Counted from the stretch's first letter, positions 43,023-51,530 are shown. The stretch is DNA of 64,000 bases from an uncultured Oscillospiraceae bacterium (GCA_910585155.1 CAJUEC010000001.1:65948-129947); one strand, 5' to 3'. Numbers and translations: made by a program. The notes: a model not told the origin generated them from the letters alone.

Positions 43023-43835
43023 CTACCACAGCCTGAGCCGCTGGATCAGGTCGGCCACCGCGCCCTCGTTGTGGCCGCAGGTGACGATCTGGCAGATGTC
43101 CTGAATTTCCCGGTGGCTGTCTCCGGGACAGGCGGCGAGGTCCGCCGACTGGAGCATGGTCCAGTCGTTGAAATAGTCCCCGATGCACACCAGGGTGCGC
43201 CCCTCCAGCCCGGCGGCCCGCCGGGCGTACCGGATGCCCTCCGCCTTGTTCACGGAGCGCTCCACCATCTCCAGATACCAGGGGCCGGACTGGGCGCCGG
43301 TCACCAGCCCCGCGGAGGGCAGCTGCGCCACCTCCGCCTTCAGTCCCTCCATGTCCCCGCCCTCGGGCAGGACGTACACCACCTTGACGTACTCCCCCGT
43401 CAGGAACTCCTCTACGGTGATCAGCCGCCTGTGCATGTCATTCAGCAGACTGTCCCGGGCGGGGTCGCCGCTGGACACCTGCACGATCTCCCGGTGGTCG
43501 GCGGCCACGATCCACAGATCGGGGCGGGCCAAAAAGTAGTCCGCGCACTCCCGCTTGTAGGGCTGGGGCAGCAGAATTTTCCGCAGCACCTGCCCGGCCT
43601 CGGGGTCATAGACCACCGCCCCGTTGGCGCACACCAGCGGGGCCAGCGGCACGCCGGGGAAAAATCCCAGGGCATCAGGGGGCTGTCTGCCGGTGGCGAC
43701 GGAGAAGCTCCCTCCTCTCTCCACGAGCTCCCGGATCAGCCGCAGGTTTGGCTCCGGCACCACAGGCCCCATGCTCCAGTCGGTGAGCAAGGTGCCGTCC
43801 ATATCGGAATAAATAATCACATCGTTTGCTTTCAT
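43023..43835 (-). CDS. HAD-family (Cof type) phosphatase
   Basis: The 270-residue cytoplasmic protein shows HAD motif 1 as YSDMDGTLLTD, motif 2 as SVATGRQ, and motif 4 as CIGDYFNDWTMLQSA, with a C2 cap between. Cof-type enzymes remove phosphate from sugar phosphates or nucleotides. It stands 107 bases ahead of uxuA on the same strand, with a good promoter at 43843-43871, so it may belong to the same sugar-acid unit. Confidence 0.9.
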   Translation of the reverse strand: MKANDVIIYSDMDGTLLTDWSMGPVVPEPNLRLIRELVERGGSFSVATGRQPPDALGFFPGVPLAPLVCANGAVVYDPEAGQVLRKILLPQPYKRECADYFLARPDLWIVAADHREIVQVSSGDPARDSLLNDMHRRLITVEEFLTGEYVKVVYVLPEGGDMEGLKAEVAQLPSAGLVTGAQSGPWYLEMVERSVNKAEGIRYARRAAGLEGRTLVCIGDYFNDWTMLQSADLAACPGDSHREIQDICQIVTCGHNEGAVADLIQRLRLW

Positions 43836-43842
43836 GCCTATT

Positions 43843-43871
43843 ATTATAGCCCAGCCGGCCCGGCTTGTCCA
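43843..43871 (-). promoter_or_regulatory. Promoter of the HAD-uxuA unit
   Basis: On the minus strand: TGGACA, 17-base spacer, TATAAT, just ahead of the ATG at 43835. Confidence 0.7.
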
Positions 43872-43904
43872 GACGGTGATAAAAAGCGTCAAAATTTGCC
43901 CTAT

Positions 43905-44064
43905 GGAAGCACTGATTCAATGCGCCTGCGGCGCTTTGCGGATCTTTTGCACCAGGATTTTGTTGCAATTTCTTGAAATAAACACAATTATTTCCGCGAA
44001 ATTGCGCCGCGTCCTGGCGTAAAATCTCTCGCAAATCGCTCTTGTCAATTGAATCAGTCCTTCC
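43905..44064 (+). mobile_element. MITE copy 2 with CTAT target duplication
   Basis: The 160-bp element begins GGAAGCACTGATTCAA and ends TTGAATCAGTCCTTCC, inverted with one mismatch. CTAT flanks both ends (43901-43904 and 44065-44068). It is closely similar over its whole length to 22543-22703. It lies between the HAD promoter and the Dph6-like gene. Confidence 0.87.
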
Positions 44065-44082
44065 CTATTTTTCCGGCTCCGC

Positions 44083-44111
44083 TTGTCCCGCCCCCGCCGC
44101 CGTGCTATACT
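44083..44111 (+). promoter_or_regulatory. Promoter of the Dph6-like gene
   Basis: TTGTCC, 17-base spacer, TATACT (44106-44111). It starts 19 bases beyond the MITE. Confidence 0.6.
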
Positions 44112-44158
44112 GGACACAGATGCGGCGTCTGGGATCGGACGCCGCGGAGGAGGCCGCC

Positions 44159-44800
44159 ATGAAATTCGTCATGTCCTACAGCTGCGGCAAGGACAGCACC
44201 CTTGCCCTCCACCACATGCTCCGGGCCGGCCACACCCCCGTCGGCCTGCTGGTCATGGTCAAGCGGGCGGAGACGCGCTCCTATTTCCACGGGGCCACCA
44301 CCGACATGCTGCGCAGATACGGGCAGGCGCTGGACCTGCCGCTGCTGCTGTGCCCCTCGGACGGGGCGGACTACCACACCGCACTGGAGGAGGGCCTGCA
44401 CCGGGCCCGGGCTCTGGGGGCGGAGGGGGCCGCCTTCGGCGACATCGACCTGGAGGCCAACCGGGCCTGGGAGGAGGCCCGCTGCCAGGCCACCGGGCTG
44501 GCCCCCTTCTTCCCCCTGTGGCAGAGAGTCCGGGAGGACTGCGTGGACGAGCTGCTCCGGCTGGGCTACCGCTGCCTCATCAAGAGTGTGAACAACACCC
44601 TGCTGCCGGAGGGCCTGCTGGGCCGGGACCTGGACCGGGAGGCGGTGGAGGTCATCAAGGGGGCGGGCGCGGACCCCTGCGGGGAGAACGGGGAATACCA
44701 TACCCTGGCGGTGGACGGGCCGGTGTTTCGCGCCCCGCTGGACTTTCAGACCGGGGAGATCCTGCGGTTCGGGGACTACTCCGTCATCGACGTGAGGTAA
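44159..44800 (+). CDS. Dph6-like ATP-binding (PP-loop) amidoligase family protein
   Basis: The 213-residue protein opens with the PP-loop FVMSYSCGKDSTLALHHML and has the Dph6-type segments AEGAAFGDIDLEANRAWEE and DPCGENGEYHTLAVDGPVF. In eukaryotes this family makes diphthamide; bacterial members lack that target, so the substrate is unknown. The ATG at 44159 follows GGAGGAGG. It is a single gene, closed by a bidirectional terminator. Confidence 0.87.
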   Translation: MKFVMSYSCGKDSTLALHHMLRAGHTPVGLLVMVKRAETRSYFHGATTDMLRRYGQALDLPLLLCPSDGADYHTALEEGLHRARALGAEGAAFGDIDLEANRAWEEARCQATGLAPFFPLWQRVREDCVDELLRLGYRCLIKSVNNTLLPEGLLGRDLDREAVEVIKGAGADPCGENGEYHTLAVDGPVFRAPLDFQTGEILRFGDYSVIDVR

Positions 44801-44836
44801 AAAGGCCCGCCGGCTTGTCAGCCGGCGGACCTTTTT
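44799..44836. terminator. Bidirectional terminator
   Basis: AAAAAGG then CCGCCGGC - TTGTCA - GCCGGCGG then ACCTTTTT. A-run and T-run on opposite sides serve both the Dph6-like gene and the convergent ECF gene. Confidence 0.9.
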
Positions 44837-44844
44837 AGAGCATG

Positions 44845-45387
44845 TCAGGGCTCCTGCGGGGGGCCGCTTTTTCGAATGGAGCGGTACAGCTGCGCGATTA
44901 CCTTCCGCAGGGGGACGAACAGCACCAGCGCGATGGCGAAGTTCCCCAGGCAGTGGAGGACGTCGAAGGGGATGCAGTTGATCCACCAGGTGACGCCGTA
45001 GGCCCAGCCGCCGATGATGAAGTACACCGGGGCGCACAGCGTCCCGAACAGCAGCCCGAACAGTCCGGACAGAACGGCCCAGCCCAGGGGATTGGTCATC
45101 TCCCGCAGCAGCCAGGCCCCCCCGGCCAGCACCGCCCAGATGTACAGGTAATTGATGGACCAGAGGTTGAGGCCGTAGAGCACAAACTCCAGCAGCACGT
45201 ATACATAGATGGGGTACACCGCCTTGCGCCCAAAGGTGACCGCGAACAGCATCACCATGAGGGACACCGGCTCGATATTGGGCAGGCCCGCCATGACCAC
45301 CTTGGCGGCAAAGGTCATCCCGCCCAGCACACCAAAGAGGGCCACCTCGGGCAGGGTGAGGGCAAGGCCGCTCCCCTCTTTATGCAA
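44845..45387 (-). CDS. ECF transporter S component, candidate corrinoid uptake
   Basis: The membrane protein of about 180 residues has six hydrophobic segments (ALFGVLGGMTFAAKVV, PVSLMVMLFAVTFGRKAV, YVYVLLEFVLYGLNL, LYIWAVLAGGAWLL, AVLSGLFGLLFGTLCAPVYF, LGNFAIALVLFVPLRKVI), the pattern of an energy-coupling-factor substrate-binding subunit. The start is uncertain: no ATG exists. TTG at 45387 overlaps the end of the DUF4430 gene and is used here. EcfA and EcfT are not in the window and would be shared. The partner and the B12-dependent operon nearby suggest a corrinoid as cargo; this is inference. Confidence 0.72.
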   Translation of the reverse strand: MHKEGSGLALTLPEVALFGVLGGMTFAAKVVMAGLPNIEPVSLMVMLFAVTFGRKAVYPIYVYVLLEFVLYGLNLWSINYLYIWAVLAGGAWLLREMTNPLGWAVLSGLFGLLFGTLCAPVYFIIGGWAYGVTWWINCIPFDVLHCLGNFAIALVLFVPLRKVIAQLYRSIRKSGPPQEP

Positions 45388-45778
45388 GGGTGTAGACCAG
45401 GGAGAAGCTGTCGCCGTCGTGGACGGGGACCTCGCTGGCACCGGTGGCTGCGGGCTCCCCGTTCTGGAGCACGGACCAGTAGGCGCCGTCCGTGTCATAG
45501 TCGGCCCGCTCGCCGTCCGCCACCAGGATGTACAGGCCGTAAGGGCCCTGGTTGTCTTCCACGATGCCCTCGCGCACCAGCACCTCGGCCAGATACTCCT
45601 CGTCGGTGTGGCAGGTGAAGGTCTTTTTGCTCTCATCCTTGTGGACCACCTCCACCGTGATGGTCTTGCCCCCCTGGCTGGTGGCCGGGCGGGTGGAGAA
45701 CCACACGGCGGCGAATACGACCAGCACCGCAGTCAGAACCACCGCGAGCAAAAGCACAATTTTTTGATTTGACTTCAT
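45380..45778 (-). CDS. Secreted DUF4430 domain protein
   Basis: The 132-residue protein has an N-terminal signal anchor (residues 6-27, IVLLLAVVLTAVLVVFAAVW) and an extracellular DUF4430 domain ending DGAYWSVLQNGEPA and DGDSFSLVYTLA. The fold is related to the C-terminal domain of the cobalamin carriers transcobalamin and intrinsic factor. It is coupled to the ECF S component and has its own consensus-like promoter (45829-45857), so the pair is a separate unit from the pdu operon. Confidence 0.83.
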   Translation of the reverse strand: MKSNQKIVLLLAVVLTAVLVVFAAVWFSTRPATSQGGKTITVEVVHKDESKKTFTCHTDEEYLAEVLVREGIVEDNQGPYGLYILVADGERADYDTDGAYWSVLQNGEPAATGASEVPVHDGDSFSLVYTLA

Positions 45779-45828
45779 ATTTTCTGTCTCCTTCCGTTGG
45801 GCCGGCGGCTGCGCCGCCCGCTGATTTG

Positions 45829-45857
45829 ACTATATCCAAAGCCTCCCTCCCTGTCAA
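45829..45857 (-). promoter_or_regulatory. Promoter of the DUF4430-ECF unit
   Basis: On the minus strand: TTGACA, 17-base spacer, TATAGT. No cobalamin riboswitch fold is apparent in the short leader. Confidence 0.8.
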
Positions 45858-45925
45858 TCGTAAATATTTGTGGTGGCCGCCGCCCCGGGAAAAGAGCAAA
45901 AAAACACCATTGCCCCGCCGATCAT

Positions 45926-45962
45926 CAAAAAGCCGCCCAGGGACCTCGCCCTGGACGGCCTT
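45926..45962 (-). terminator. Terminator of the pdu operon
   Basis: Minus strand: GGCCGTCCAGGG - CGAGGT - CCCTGGGCGGC followed by TTTTTGATG. It lies just past the pduV stop. Confidence 0.88.
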
Positions 45963-45967
45963 TCGTT

Positions 45968-46474
45968 TCAAAGCACTCCGTTTTTGTCCGACAGTACCGT
46001 GCGCCGCTGGTTGGCCTCCTCCTCCGTGTCCCAGGGGAGCACGTCCCCCGGCTCCTTCAGGTAGTTGAGGATCTGCCAGATCCCCTCCCCGGTGTAGGAG
46101 CTCACGTGGAAGATGGGGTTGGCTCCGGCCATCTCCAGCCAGTGGTGGGCGCGCTCGATATTTCCCTTCTCCTGGTCGATCTGGGTGACAATGCCGATGA
46201 CGGGCCGGTTGGCGCAGGCCGCCACCGCGGGGGGATACAGGGAGTAGGGCTCGATGGTGCTCAGCAGCAGCCCCACCACGTCCGCCTCATAGGAGAACAG
46301 CGCCAGCGCCCGGCCCAGGTTGGCCGTCTGGGCGTACTCCCCCGGCGTGTCGATGACCACGCTGTGGTGGTTGACATACTGGGTCTTGTGGTAGGCGATG
46401 GTCCCGCCCCGCAGGGCCTGGGTGAGGGTGGTCTTGCCGCACTCACTGCGGCCCACGAACATGATTTTCTTCAT
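45968..46474 (-). CDS. pduV: PduV/EutP-family GTPase-like microcompartment protein
   Basis: The 168-residue protein has a Ras-like P-loop FVGRSECGKTTL (residues 7-18), switch motif VIDTPGEYAQ and a base-recognition segment IGIVTQIDQEKG. In Salmonella PduV associates with the outer shell surface and is linked to microcompartment positioning. It is the last gene of the operon, overlapping pduU by 4 bases. Confidence 0.92.
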   Translation of the reverse strand: MKKIMFVGRSECGKTTLTQALRGGTIAYHKTQYVNHHSVVIDTPGEYAQTANLGRALALFSYEADVVGLLLSTIEPYSLYPPAVAACANRPVIGIVTQIDQEKGNIERAHHWLEMAGANPIFHVSSYTGEGIWQILNYLKEPGDVLPWDTEEEANQRRTVLSDKNGVL

Positions 46475-46869
46475 GTCTTGGTGATCTCACACACGGTGAA
46501 GCCCAGCTTGTGCTGCAAAAAGCTGGTGATGCCCTGCATGGCGGACTGCACGTTGGAGATGCGCCCGGTGAAGATCAGCGTGCCGCTGAAGCGGTCGATG
46601 AAGCCCATCTCCACACTGGAGGTTTTGAGGGCCACGTCCCCCGCGATCACCGCGGTTTCCGACGGGCACAGGCAGCAGATGCCGATAGCGGACTGCTTGT
46701 AGTCCACCTCCGGGTCCAGCCCCAGCTTTTTGTAGATGATCTCGTCCGGGCTGGCGATGATGTGGGCCAAGGTCACCTGCTTGCCGGGGACCGTCTCCTG
46801 GATGAGGCGGATTTTCCCCTCTGTTGTGGCGCCGAATCTCAGCAGGCTGTCAAGTGGTTCCCGATCCAT
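46471..46869 (-). CDS. pduU: PduU/EutS-type shell protein (circularly permuted BMC-H)
   Basis: The 132-residue protein has the N-terminal extension and permuted BMC fold of PduU/EutS: RLIQETVPGKQVTLAHIIA (the beta-barrel strand segment), SAIGICCLCPSETAVIAGDVA, MGFIDRFSGTLIFTGRISNV. Hexamers would carry a plugged pore. ATG at 46869 lies 11 bases after AAAGGAG; a GTG at 46881 is within that site and less likely. Confidence 0.93.
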   Translation of the reverse strand: MDREPLDSLLRFGATTEGKIRLIQETVPGKQVTLAHIIASPDEIIYKKLGLDPEVDYKQSAIGICCLCPSETAVIAGDVALKTSSVEMGFIDRFSGTLIFTGRISNVQSAMQGITSFLQHKLGFTVCEITKT

Positions 46870-46946
46870 GGCCGGCCACACTCCTTTCCTCTTTGGTTCG
46901 CAGTGCTGGCCCGGCCGGCAGCTGTCCGGCCGGGCTGGTCATCATG

Positions 46947-47495
46947 TCAGTTCAGCTTTTCCAGCAGCCCCTTGTGGGGGGAGGGGATCACGCAGGTGCT
47001 GGTGATGTCCCCGGTGTCCGCCAGCTGGTTCAGGCAGCTGCTGATGGCGGACTTCACCGCCGACACCTCGCCGGTGAGGGTGAGATACCCCTTGCCGCCC
47101 AGTCCCCGGGCCACCCGCACCTCCAGCAGGGTGACGTTGGACGCCTTGGCGGCAATATCCGCCGCCCGCACAATGGTGAGGGCGGACATGGTCTCCACCA
47201 TCCCCAGGGAGGTGATTTTCTCCGCCTCGGCGGTGCCCATCAGCGCGCCGGGAAGGGAGCTGTGCACATTGTTGATGGTGTGGTGGCAGATGAGGTAGGT
47301 CCCCGCCGTCTGGCGGCCGGTCTCCATGGCGCTCTTCACGGCCCCCACCTGCCCGCTGATGAGGATGATGTACTTGCCTGGGCAGATGGCGGCGGCCACC
47401 AGCAGCTCCACATTGGCGGCCTTCAGCATCTCATCGGCGGTCTGCACCCCGGCGGGGATGCTTTTCAGCTCGATCAATCCAATCGACTTTCCCAT
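46947..47495 (-). CDS. pduT: PduT tandem-BMC shell protein with Fe-S cysteine
   Basis: The 182-residue protein has two BMC domains (1-90 and 95-182) forming a trimer. Cys38 in AAICPGKYIIL matches the cysteine that binds a [4Fe-4S] cluster at the trimer axis in Citrobacter and Salmonella PduT. It is adjacent to pduS, with which it is thought to pass electrons across the shell. Second-domain motifs are IGMVET-like LGMVETMSALTIVRAADIA and GGKGYLTLTGEVSAVK. Confidence 0.93.
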   Translation of the reverse strand: MGKSIGLIELKSIPAGVQTADEMLKAANVELLVAAAICPGKYIILISGQVGAVKSAMETGRQTAGTYLICHHTINNVHSSLPGALMGTAEAEKITSLGMVETMSALTIVRAADIAAKASNVTLLEVRVARGLGGKGYLTLTGEVSAVKSAISSCLNQLADTGDITSTCVIPSPHKGLLEKLN

Positions 47496-47521
47496 AAGCG
47501 TCCTCTTTTCTTACAAAGTCG

Positions 47522-48844
47522 TCAAGCCTGAATGACGATGCTGTCGCCGTCAATGGCCGTAACAGTTCCCGCGATGCTGGCGTGGAGGCTGGAGCCCAGC
47601 TTGCCCTCCGGGACGCAGGCGATGAGCTGCCCCTTCCCCACATGGCCGCCCACCTCCACCACCGGCTGGGAGGGGACGCCCGCCCCCTGCCGCAGGGGCA
47701 GCGTCACCCTGTCATAGGCGGGGACGGTCTCGTCCAGAGGCGCGGCCACATCGTAGGGGGCCAGACCCAGCTGGTGGATCAGCTTGTGTACCGGGTAGCG
47801 TTTGAAGTCCCGGTAAGGCGCGGCGCGCTCCGGCTTGTTGTTCAAGCTGCTGCGGATACCCTGGCCCGCCAAAATGTTCTTCATGCTGGCGTTGAGCTTC
47901 CAGGGCTGGAGGCCCATGACGCAGGCGTACTCACACAGGCGGCACCCCACGCACAGATAGGCGTTCATGGGGGTCTGCTCCGGGTCGCATAGGGAGCCGT
48001 AGGCCGCCACCCGCATGAGCTTGTGGGGCTGGAGGCGGTGGCCCAGCATGCCCCGGGGGCACACCTCGGAGCACAGGGAGCACTGCATGCAGGCGGTGGC
48101 CGCCCGGCGGGTGGAATTCCCCAGGGGCCGCTCCAGGCTGGCCAGCAGGGGGTGCCCGGAGGGCACCACGATGAGGCCCTTGGTGGTTTTGGTAACGGCG
48201 CTGTCCACGCCCACGAGCTTGCCCATCATGGGGCCGCCGTTGACCACTTTATAGTCGGGAACCGTGGGCCCCCCCGCCAGGGCCAGGGCCTGGGCCACGG
48301 TGATGCCCAGGGGCACCTTCACGGTCTTGGGCGTGCGCACCGCCCCGGTGAGGGTGACGTACTTCTCCACCACCGGCTTGCCCTGGGAGGCGTCCAGCAC
48401 GTTGAGGGCGGTCTCCACGTTGGTGACCACCACCCCCACGGCCAGGGGGATGCCCCCCTCGGGGACGATGCGGCCGGTGACCTCGTAGACAATCACCTGC
48501 TCGTCCCCGGCGGGGTAGAAGGCCCCCAGCAGGTGGACGCCCAGCTTTGGATGGGCGGGCAGGGCCTTTCTCAGCGACTCCGCCGCGGCGTGGTAGTGCT
48601 CCTTCAGCGCCACCACGCCCTTTTCCGCTCCCACCTGGTCCACGATGAGGTCCAAGGCGGTGAGCAGCTTTTCCGCCTGGAGGTCCATGAGCTGCTGGTC
48701 CACCCGGAGCAGGGGCTCGCACTCCGCCCCGTTGATGATGACCGTGTCCGCCTTGGCGTTGAGCTTGACATGGGTGGGGAAGCCGGCGCCGCCGGCCCCC
48801 ACCACGCCCGCGCTCTGGACCTGGGCGATCAAATTTTTAGACAT
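47522..48844 (-). CDS. pduS: PduS cobalamin reductase, RnfC-like flavo-iron-sulfur protein
   Basis: The 440-residue protein reduces cob(III)alamin for reuse by PduO. It has an N-terminal nucleotide/flavin loop GVVGAGGAGFPTHVKL, an SLBB-like middle, two ferredoxin clusters CMQCSLCSEVCPRG and CVGCRLCEYACVMG (about residues 255-320) and a C-terminal lipoyl-like segment VVEVGGHVGKGQLIACV. ATG at 48844 follows GGAAGGGG. Position between pduP and pduT is that seen in Listeria and Salmonella. Confidence 0.93.
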   Translation of the reverse strand: MSKNLIAQVQSAGVVGAGGAGFPTHVKLNAKADTVIINGAECEPLLRVDQQLMDLQAEKLLTALDLIVDQVGAEKGVVALKEHYHAAAESLRKALPAHPKLGVHLLGAFYPAGDEQVIVYEVTGRIVPEGGIPLAVGVVVTNVETALNVLDASQGKPVVEKYVTLTGAVRTPKTVKVPLGITVAQALALAGGPTVPDYKVVNGGPMMGKLVGVDSAVTKTTKGLIVVPSGHPLLASLERPLGNSTRRAATACMQCSLCSEVCPRGMLGHRLQPHKLMRVAAYGSLCDPEQTPMNAYLCVGCRLCEYACVMGLQPWKLNASMKNILAGQGIRSSLNNKPERAAPYRDFKRYPVHKLIHQLGLAPYDVAAPLDETVPAYDRVTLPLRQGAGVPSQPVVEVGGHVGKGQLIACVPEGKLGSSLHASIAGTVTAIDGDSIVIQA

Positions 48845-48862
48845 AAGGCGCACCCCTTCCGG

Positions 48863-50281
48863 TTATCGGACGTCCAGCCCTCCGACCAGCACGCATCTGC
48901 GCCGCCGGGCGAAGGACTTGGCTGTGGTCAGCCCCTCTCCGGTGGGCCCGGCGATGGTGAACGTGGTGCAGCCCTCGCCGCCCACGCCGATCCCGGCGTA
49001 GGAGGGGCCGTTCTTCACGAAAATGGTGGTCTGGATCAGCTTGGCCATCTTGGTCAGCTTATCCACATTCCGGGAGTGCATCATGGCGGTGTGGCGGTTG
49101 CCGTGCTCCACCCGGATGGCCATGTCGATGGCGGCGTCCACGTCGGGCACCCGCACGATGGGCAGGATGGGCATCATCAGCTCCACCTGCACGAAGGGGT
49201 GGTCCTCAGTGGTCTCCATCATGATCACCTTCACCTCGCTGCCCACGCTGACGCCCACCTGCTCCAGGATGTACTTGGCGCTCTTGCCCACATAGGCGGT
49301 GACGGGGTGCTTGCCGTCCTCCTGCACCACCAGCTTCACCAGCTTGTCGATGAGGGCGGGGTCCTTCACCTCGTAGGCGCCGGATTTTTTCATATTGAAC
49401 ATGAGGTAGTCGGCGATGGAGTCCACCGCGATGACCTCTTTTTCCGCGATGCAGGGCAGGTTGTGGTCAAAGCTGCACCCATCCACGATGTCCTGGGCGG
49501 CCTTCTCGATGTTGGCGGTCTCGTCCACCACCACGGGGGGGTTGCCCGCCCCCGCGCCGATGGCCTTCTTGCCGCTGGACAGTACCGTCTTGACGATGCC
49601 CGGCCCGCCGGTGGCCACCAGCATCCGCACCTTGGGGTGGTTCATCATGGCGTTGGTGTTCTCAATGGAGGGCTCGGCCACGGTGACCACCAGATTGGCG
49701 GGGGCTCCCTCCCGGGCCAGGGCCCGGTTGATGAGCTGGATCAGGTGGAGGGACACCATCTTGGCCCGGGGGTGGGGGCTGAACACCACGGAGTTGCCCG
49801 CCGCCAGCATCCCGATGGAGTTGCAGATCACGGTCTCGGTGGGGTTGGTGGTGGGGGTGATGGCCCCGATGACCCCAAAGGGGGAGTACTCCACCAGGGT
49901 GAGGCCGTCGTCGCCGCTCATAGCGTCGGTGGTCAGGTCCTCGATGCCGGGGGACTTGGTGGCCGCCAGGCGGTTCTTCACCAGCTTGTACTCATAGGCG
50001 CCCATGCCGGTCTCCTCCACCGCCAGGCGGGAGATGTAGTCCAGGTTCTCCTCCTCCAGCACCACGTTTCGGATGGCCTGGACGTACTTGGCCCGGTCGT
50101 GCATGGAGCAGTTCAGGTACTGCCGCTGGGCGGCGGCGGCGGCCTCCACGGCGTCGTTCATGCTGGCGAACACGCCCCAGTCGCCCCCCGCGGCGGCGCA
50201 GCTGGGCTCAGAGCCGCCCAGATCCACCCGGTCCAGCACCTGCTTGACGATGTTGGCCACCACTTGTTCGTCAAAATTCAT
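48863..50281 (-). CDS. pduP: CoA-acylating propionaldehyde dehydrogenase
   Basis: The enzyme turns propionaldehyde, CoA and NAD into propionyl-CoA inside the compartment. The 472-residue protein has a cargo-targeting helix at the N-terminus (MNFDEQVVANIVKQVLDRV), a linker, then the ALDH fold with VIGAITPTTNPTETVICN, LVATGGPGIV and the catalytic Cys in CSFDHNLPCIAEKE. The first five residues equal those of PduD, marking a shared targeting sequence. It lies between pduO and pduS. Confidence 0.93.
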   Translation of the reverse strand: MNFDEQVVANIVKQVLDRVDLGGSEPSCAAAGGDWGVFASMNDAVEAAAAAQRQYLNCSMHDRAKYVQAIRNVVLEEENLDYISRLAVEETGMGAYEYKLVKNRLAATKSPGIEDLTTDAMSGDDGLTLVEYSPFGVIGAITPTTNPTETVICNSIGMLAAGNSVVFSPHPRAKMVSLHLIQLINRALAREGAPANLVVTVAEPSIENTNAMMNHPKVRMLVATGGPGIVKTVLSSGKKAIGAGAGNPPVVVDETANIEKAAQDIVDGCSFDHNLPCIAEKEVIAVDSIADYLMFNMKKSGAYEVKDPALIDKLVKLVVQEDGKHPVTAYVGKSAKYILEQVGVSVGSEVKVIMMETTEDHPFVQVELMMPILPIVRVPDVDAAIDMAIRVEHGNRHTAMMHSRNVDKLTKMAKLIQTTIFVKNGPSYAGIGVGGEGCTTFTIAGPTGEGLTTAKSFARRRRCVLVGGLDVR

Positions 50282-50295
50282 ATGCGAGGTCCTCC

Positions 50296-51264
50296 TTAAA
50301 TCAACATTGCGTAGCGCGCGATCTCCATATCCTGCTCCACCGTGCCGCCGGATACGCCGATCCCTCCGGCCACCGTTCCGTCCACGATGTAGGGGAACCC
50401 GCCGCCGAACAGCACGATCCGGCCCGGATTGGCGTTCTCGATGCCGTAGAGGGGCCCGTCAGGCCGGGCGGCAGCGCCCAGCTCATGGGTGGGCATCTGG
50501 AAGGCATAGGCGGTGTACGCCTTGCCCGCCGCCACCTCCACGCTGCCTGCCAGGGCCCCCTCCATCCGCTGGAGGAGCATTAAATTGCCCCCGGCGTCCA
50601 CCGCGGAGAATACCACCGGCACCCCCAGCTCCCGGGACTTCTCCACCGCCCGGGCCGCCATGCGCTGGAGGATGTCCAGGCTCATGGGGGGCAGGCCGGC
50701 TCCGGCCTGCTGGGCCATCGCCTCCTTCACCAGGCCCGTCACCTTCTCCCGCATCTGAGTCAGGTCCTCCTGGAGCCGGGCCATGGCGTAGACGGCGTCG
50801 GACAGGCGGTTGATGTAGCGCAGCAGCACCTCCCGCACGGGCAGCTCCACCATCCGCCGCTCCGCCCGCCGCACGATGGTGCGGGCCACGTGGAGGGCGG
50901 CCGAGGCGGGGTCCACCCCGGGGATGACGAAATGGGTCTGCCTGCCGGTGGTCTGGGTGCAGGTGTCCACCACCCCCTCCAAAAAGGCCACATCCTCTTC
51001 GGAGATGTTCCCCTTCAGCCTGGCGGCGGTCTCCGGGGAGTCGCTGGCCAGCTCCGCGCCCACGGAGAACAGCCGCCCCTGAATGGCGCGCACCGTGTCG
51101 CGGATATACTGGTTGTCCGTCTGGGCGCGGGCCAGCCCCAGCATGGAGTTGGCCTCGTCGATGGTGCCGTAGCAGTCCACCTTGGGGTCGGATTTGCTCA
51201 CCCGGCCCCCGCCGACGAGACTGGTCTGGCCCTTGTCGCCGGTCTTGGTATAGAGGTTCGCCAT
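50296..51264 (-). CDS. pduO: PduO corrinoid adenosyltransferase with HbpS/GlcG domain
   Basis: The 322-residue protein makes adenosylcobalamin for the dehydratase. Residues 1-180 are the ATP:cob(I)alamin adenosyltransferase: YTKTGDKGQTSLVGGGRVSKSD binds ATP, then RRAERRMVELP and RYINRLSDAVYAMAR. Residues 190-322 are a GlcG/HbpS domain (FSAVDAGGNLMLLQRMEGA, GGGFPYIVDGTVAGGIGVSGG), a two-domain form known from Salmonella PduO. Its ATG overlaps the pduN stop (ATGA). Confidence 0.94.
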   Translation of the reverse strand: MANLYTKTGDKGQTSLVGGGRVSKSDPKVDCYGTIDEANSMLGLARAQTDNQYIRDTVRAIQGRLFSVGAELASDSPETAARLKGNISEEDVAFLEGVVDTCTQTTGRQTHFVIPGVDPASAALHVARTIVRRAERRMVELPVREVLLRYINRLSDAVYAMARLQEDLTQMREKVTGLVKEAMAQQAGAGLPPMSLDILQRMAARAVEKSRELGVPVVFSAVDAGGNLMLLQRMEGALAGSVEVAAGKAYTAYAFQMPTHELGAAARPDGPLYGIENANPGRIVLFGGGFPYIVDGTVAGGIGVSGGTVEQDMEIARYAMLI

Positions 51265-51530
51265 CAGCCCACCTCCACCGTGTCCACGATGCCCACGATG
51301 GCCTTGTCGATGGGGGCGGAGGCGTTTTGGAATACGTACCGGGCGGAGCTGCCCTGGCTCACCAGGACGATCTCGCCGGTGCCCGCGCCCACGGAGTCCA
51401 CGGCCACCTCGGTGGTGCCGTCCCGCTCCAGCCGCTCGGTGAGCTTTTCCACGATGAGCAGCTTCATCCCAACCAGATTCTCATTCTTGCTGGTGGAGAC
51501 CACGGTGCCGATTACTCTGCCTAAATACAT
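51264..51530 (-). CDS. pduN: PduN/EutN/CcmL-type vertex protein
   Basis: The 88-residue protein forms pentamers that cap the vertices of the shell. It shows the family pattern MYLGRVIGTVVSTSKNENLVG, then LLIVEKL, AVDSVGAGTGEIVLVSQGSSARY and APIDKAIVGIVD. Length normal. It lies between the flavoprotein gene and pduO. Confidence 0.94.
   Translation of the reverse strand: MYLGRVIGTVVSTSKNENLVGMKLLIVEKLTERLERDGTTEVAVDSVGAGTGEIVLVSQGSSARYVFQNASAPIDKAIVGIVDTVEVG

Noticed and set aside
48023..50299. Long plus-strand open frame of 758 codons, and similar ones at 55157-57235 and 58344-59942
   Set aside because: They lie opposite pduS, pduP, pduG and pduC, are rich in His/Gly/Gln/Val as expected from antisense reading of GC-rich genes, and have no ribosome site or recognisable domain.
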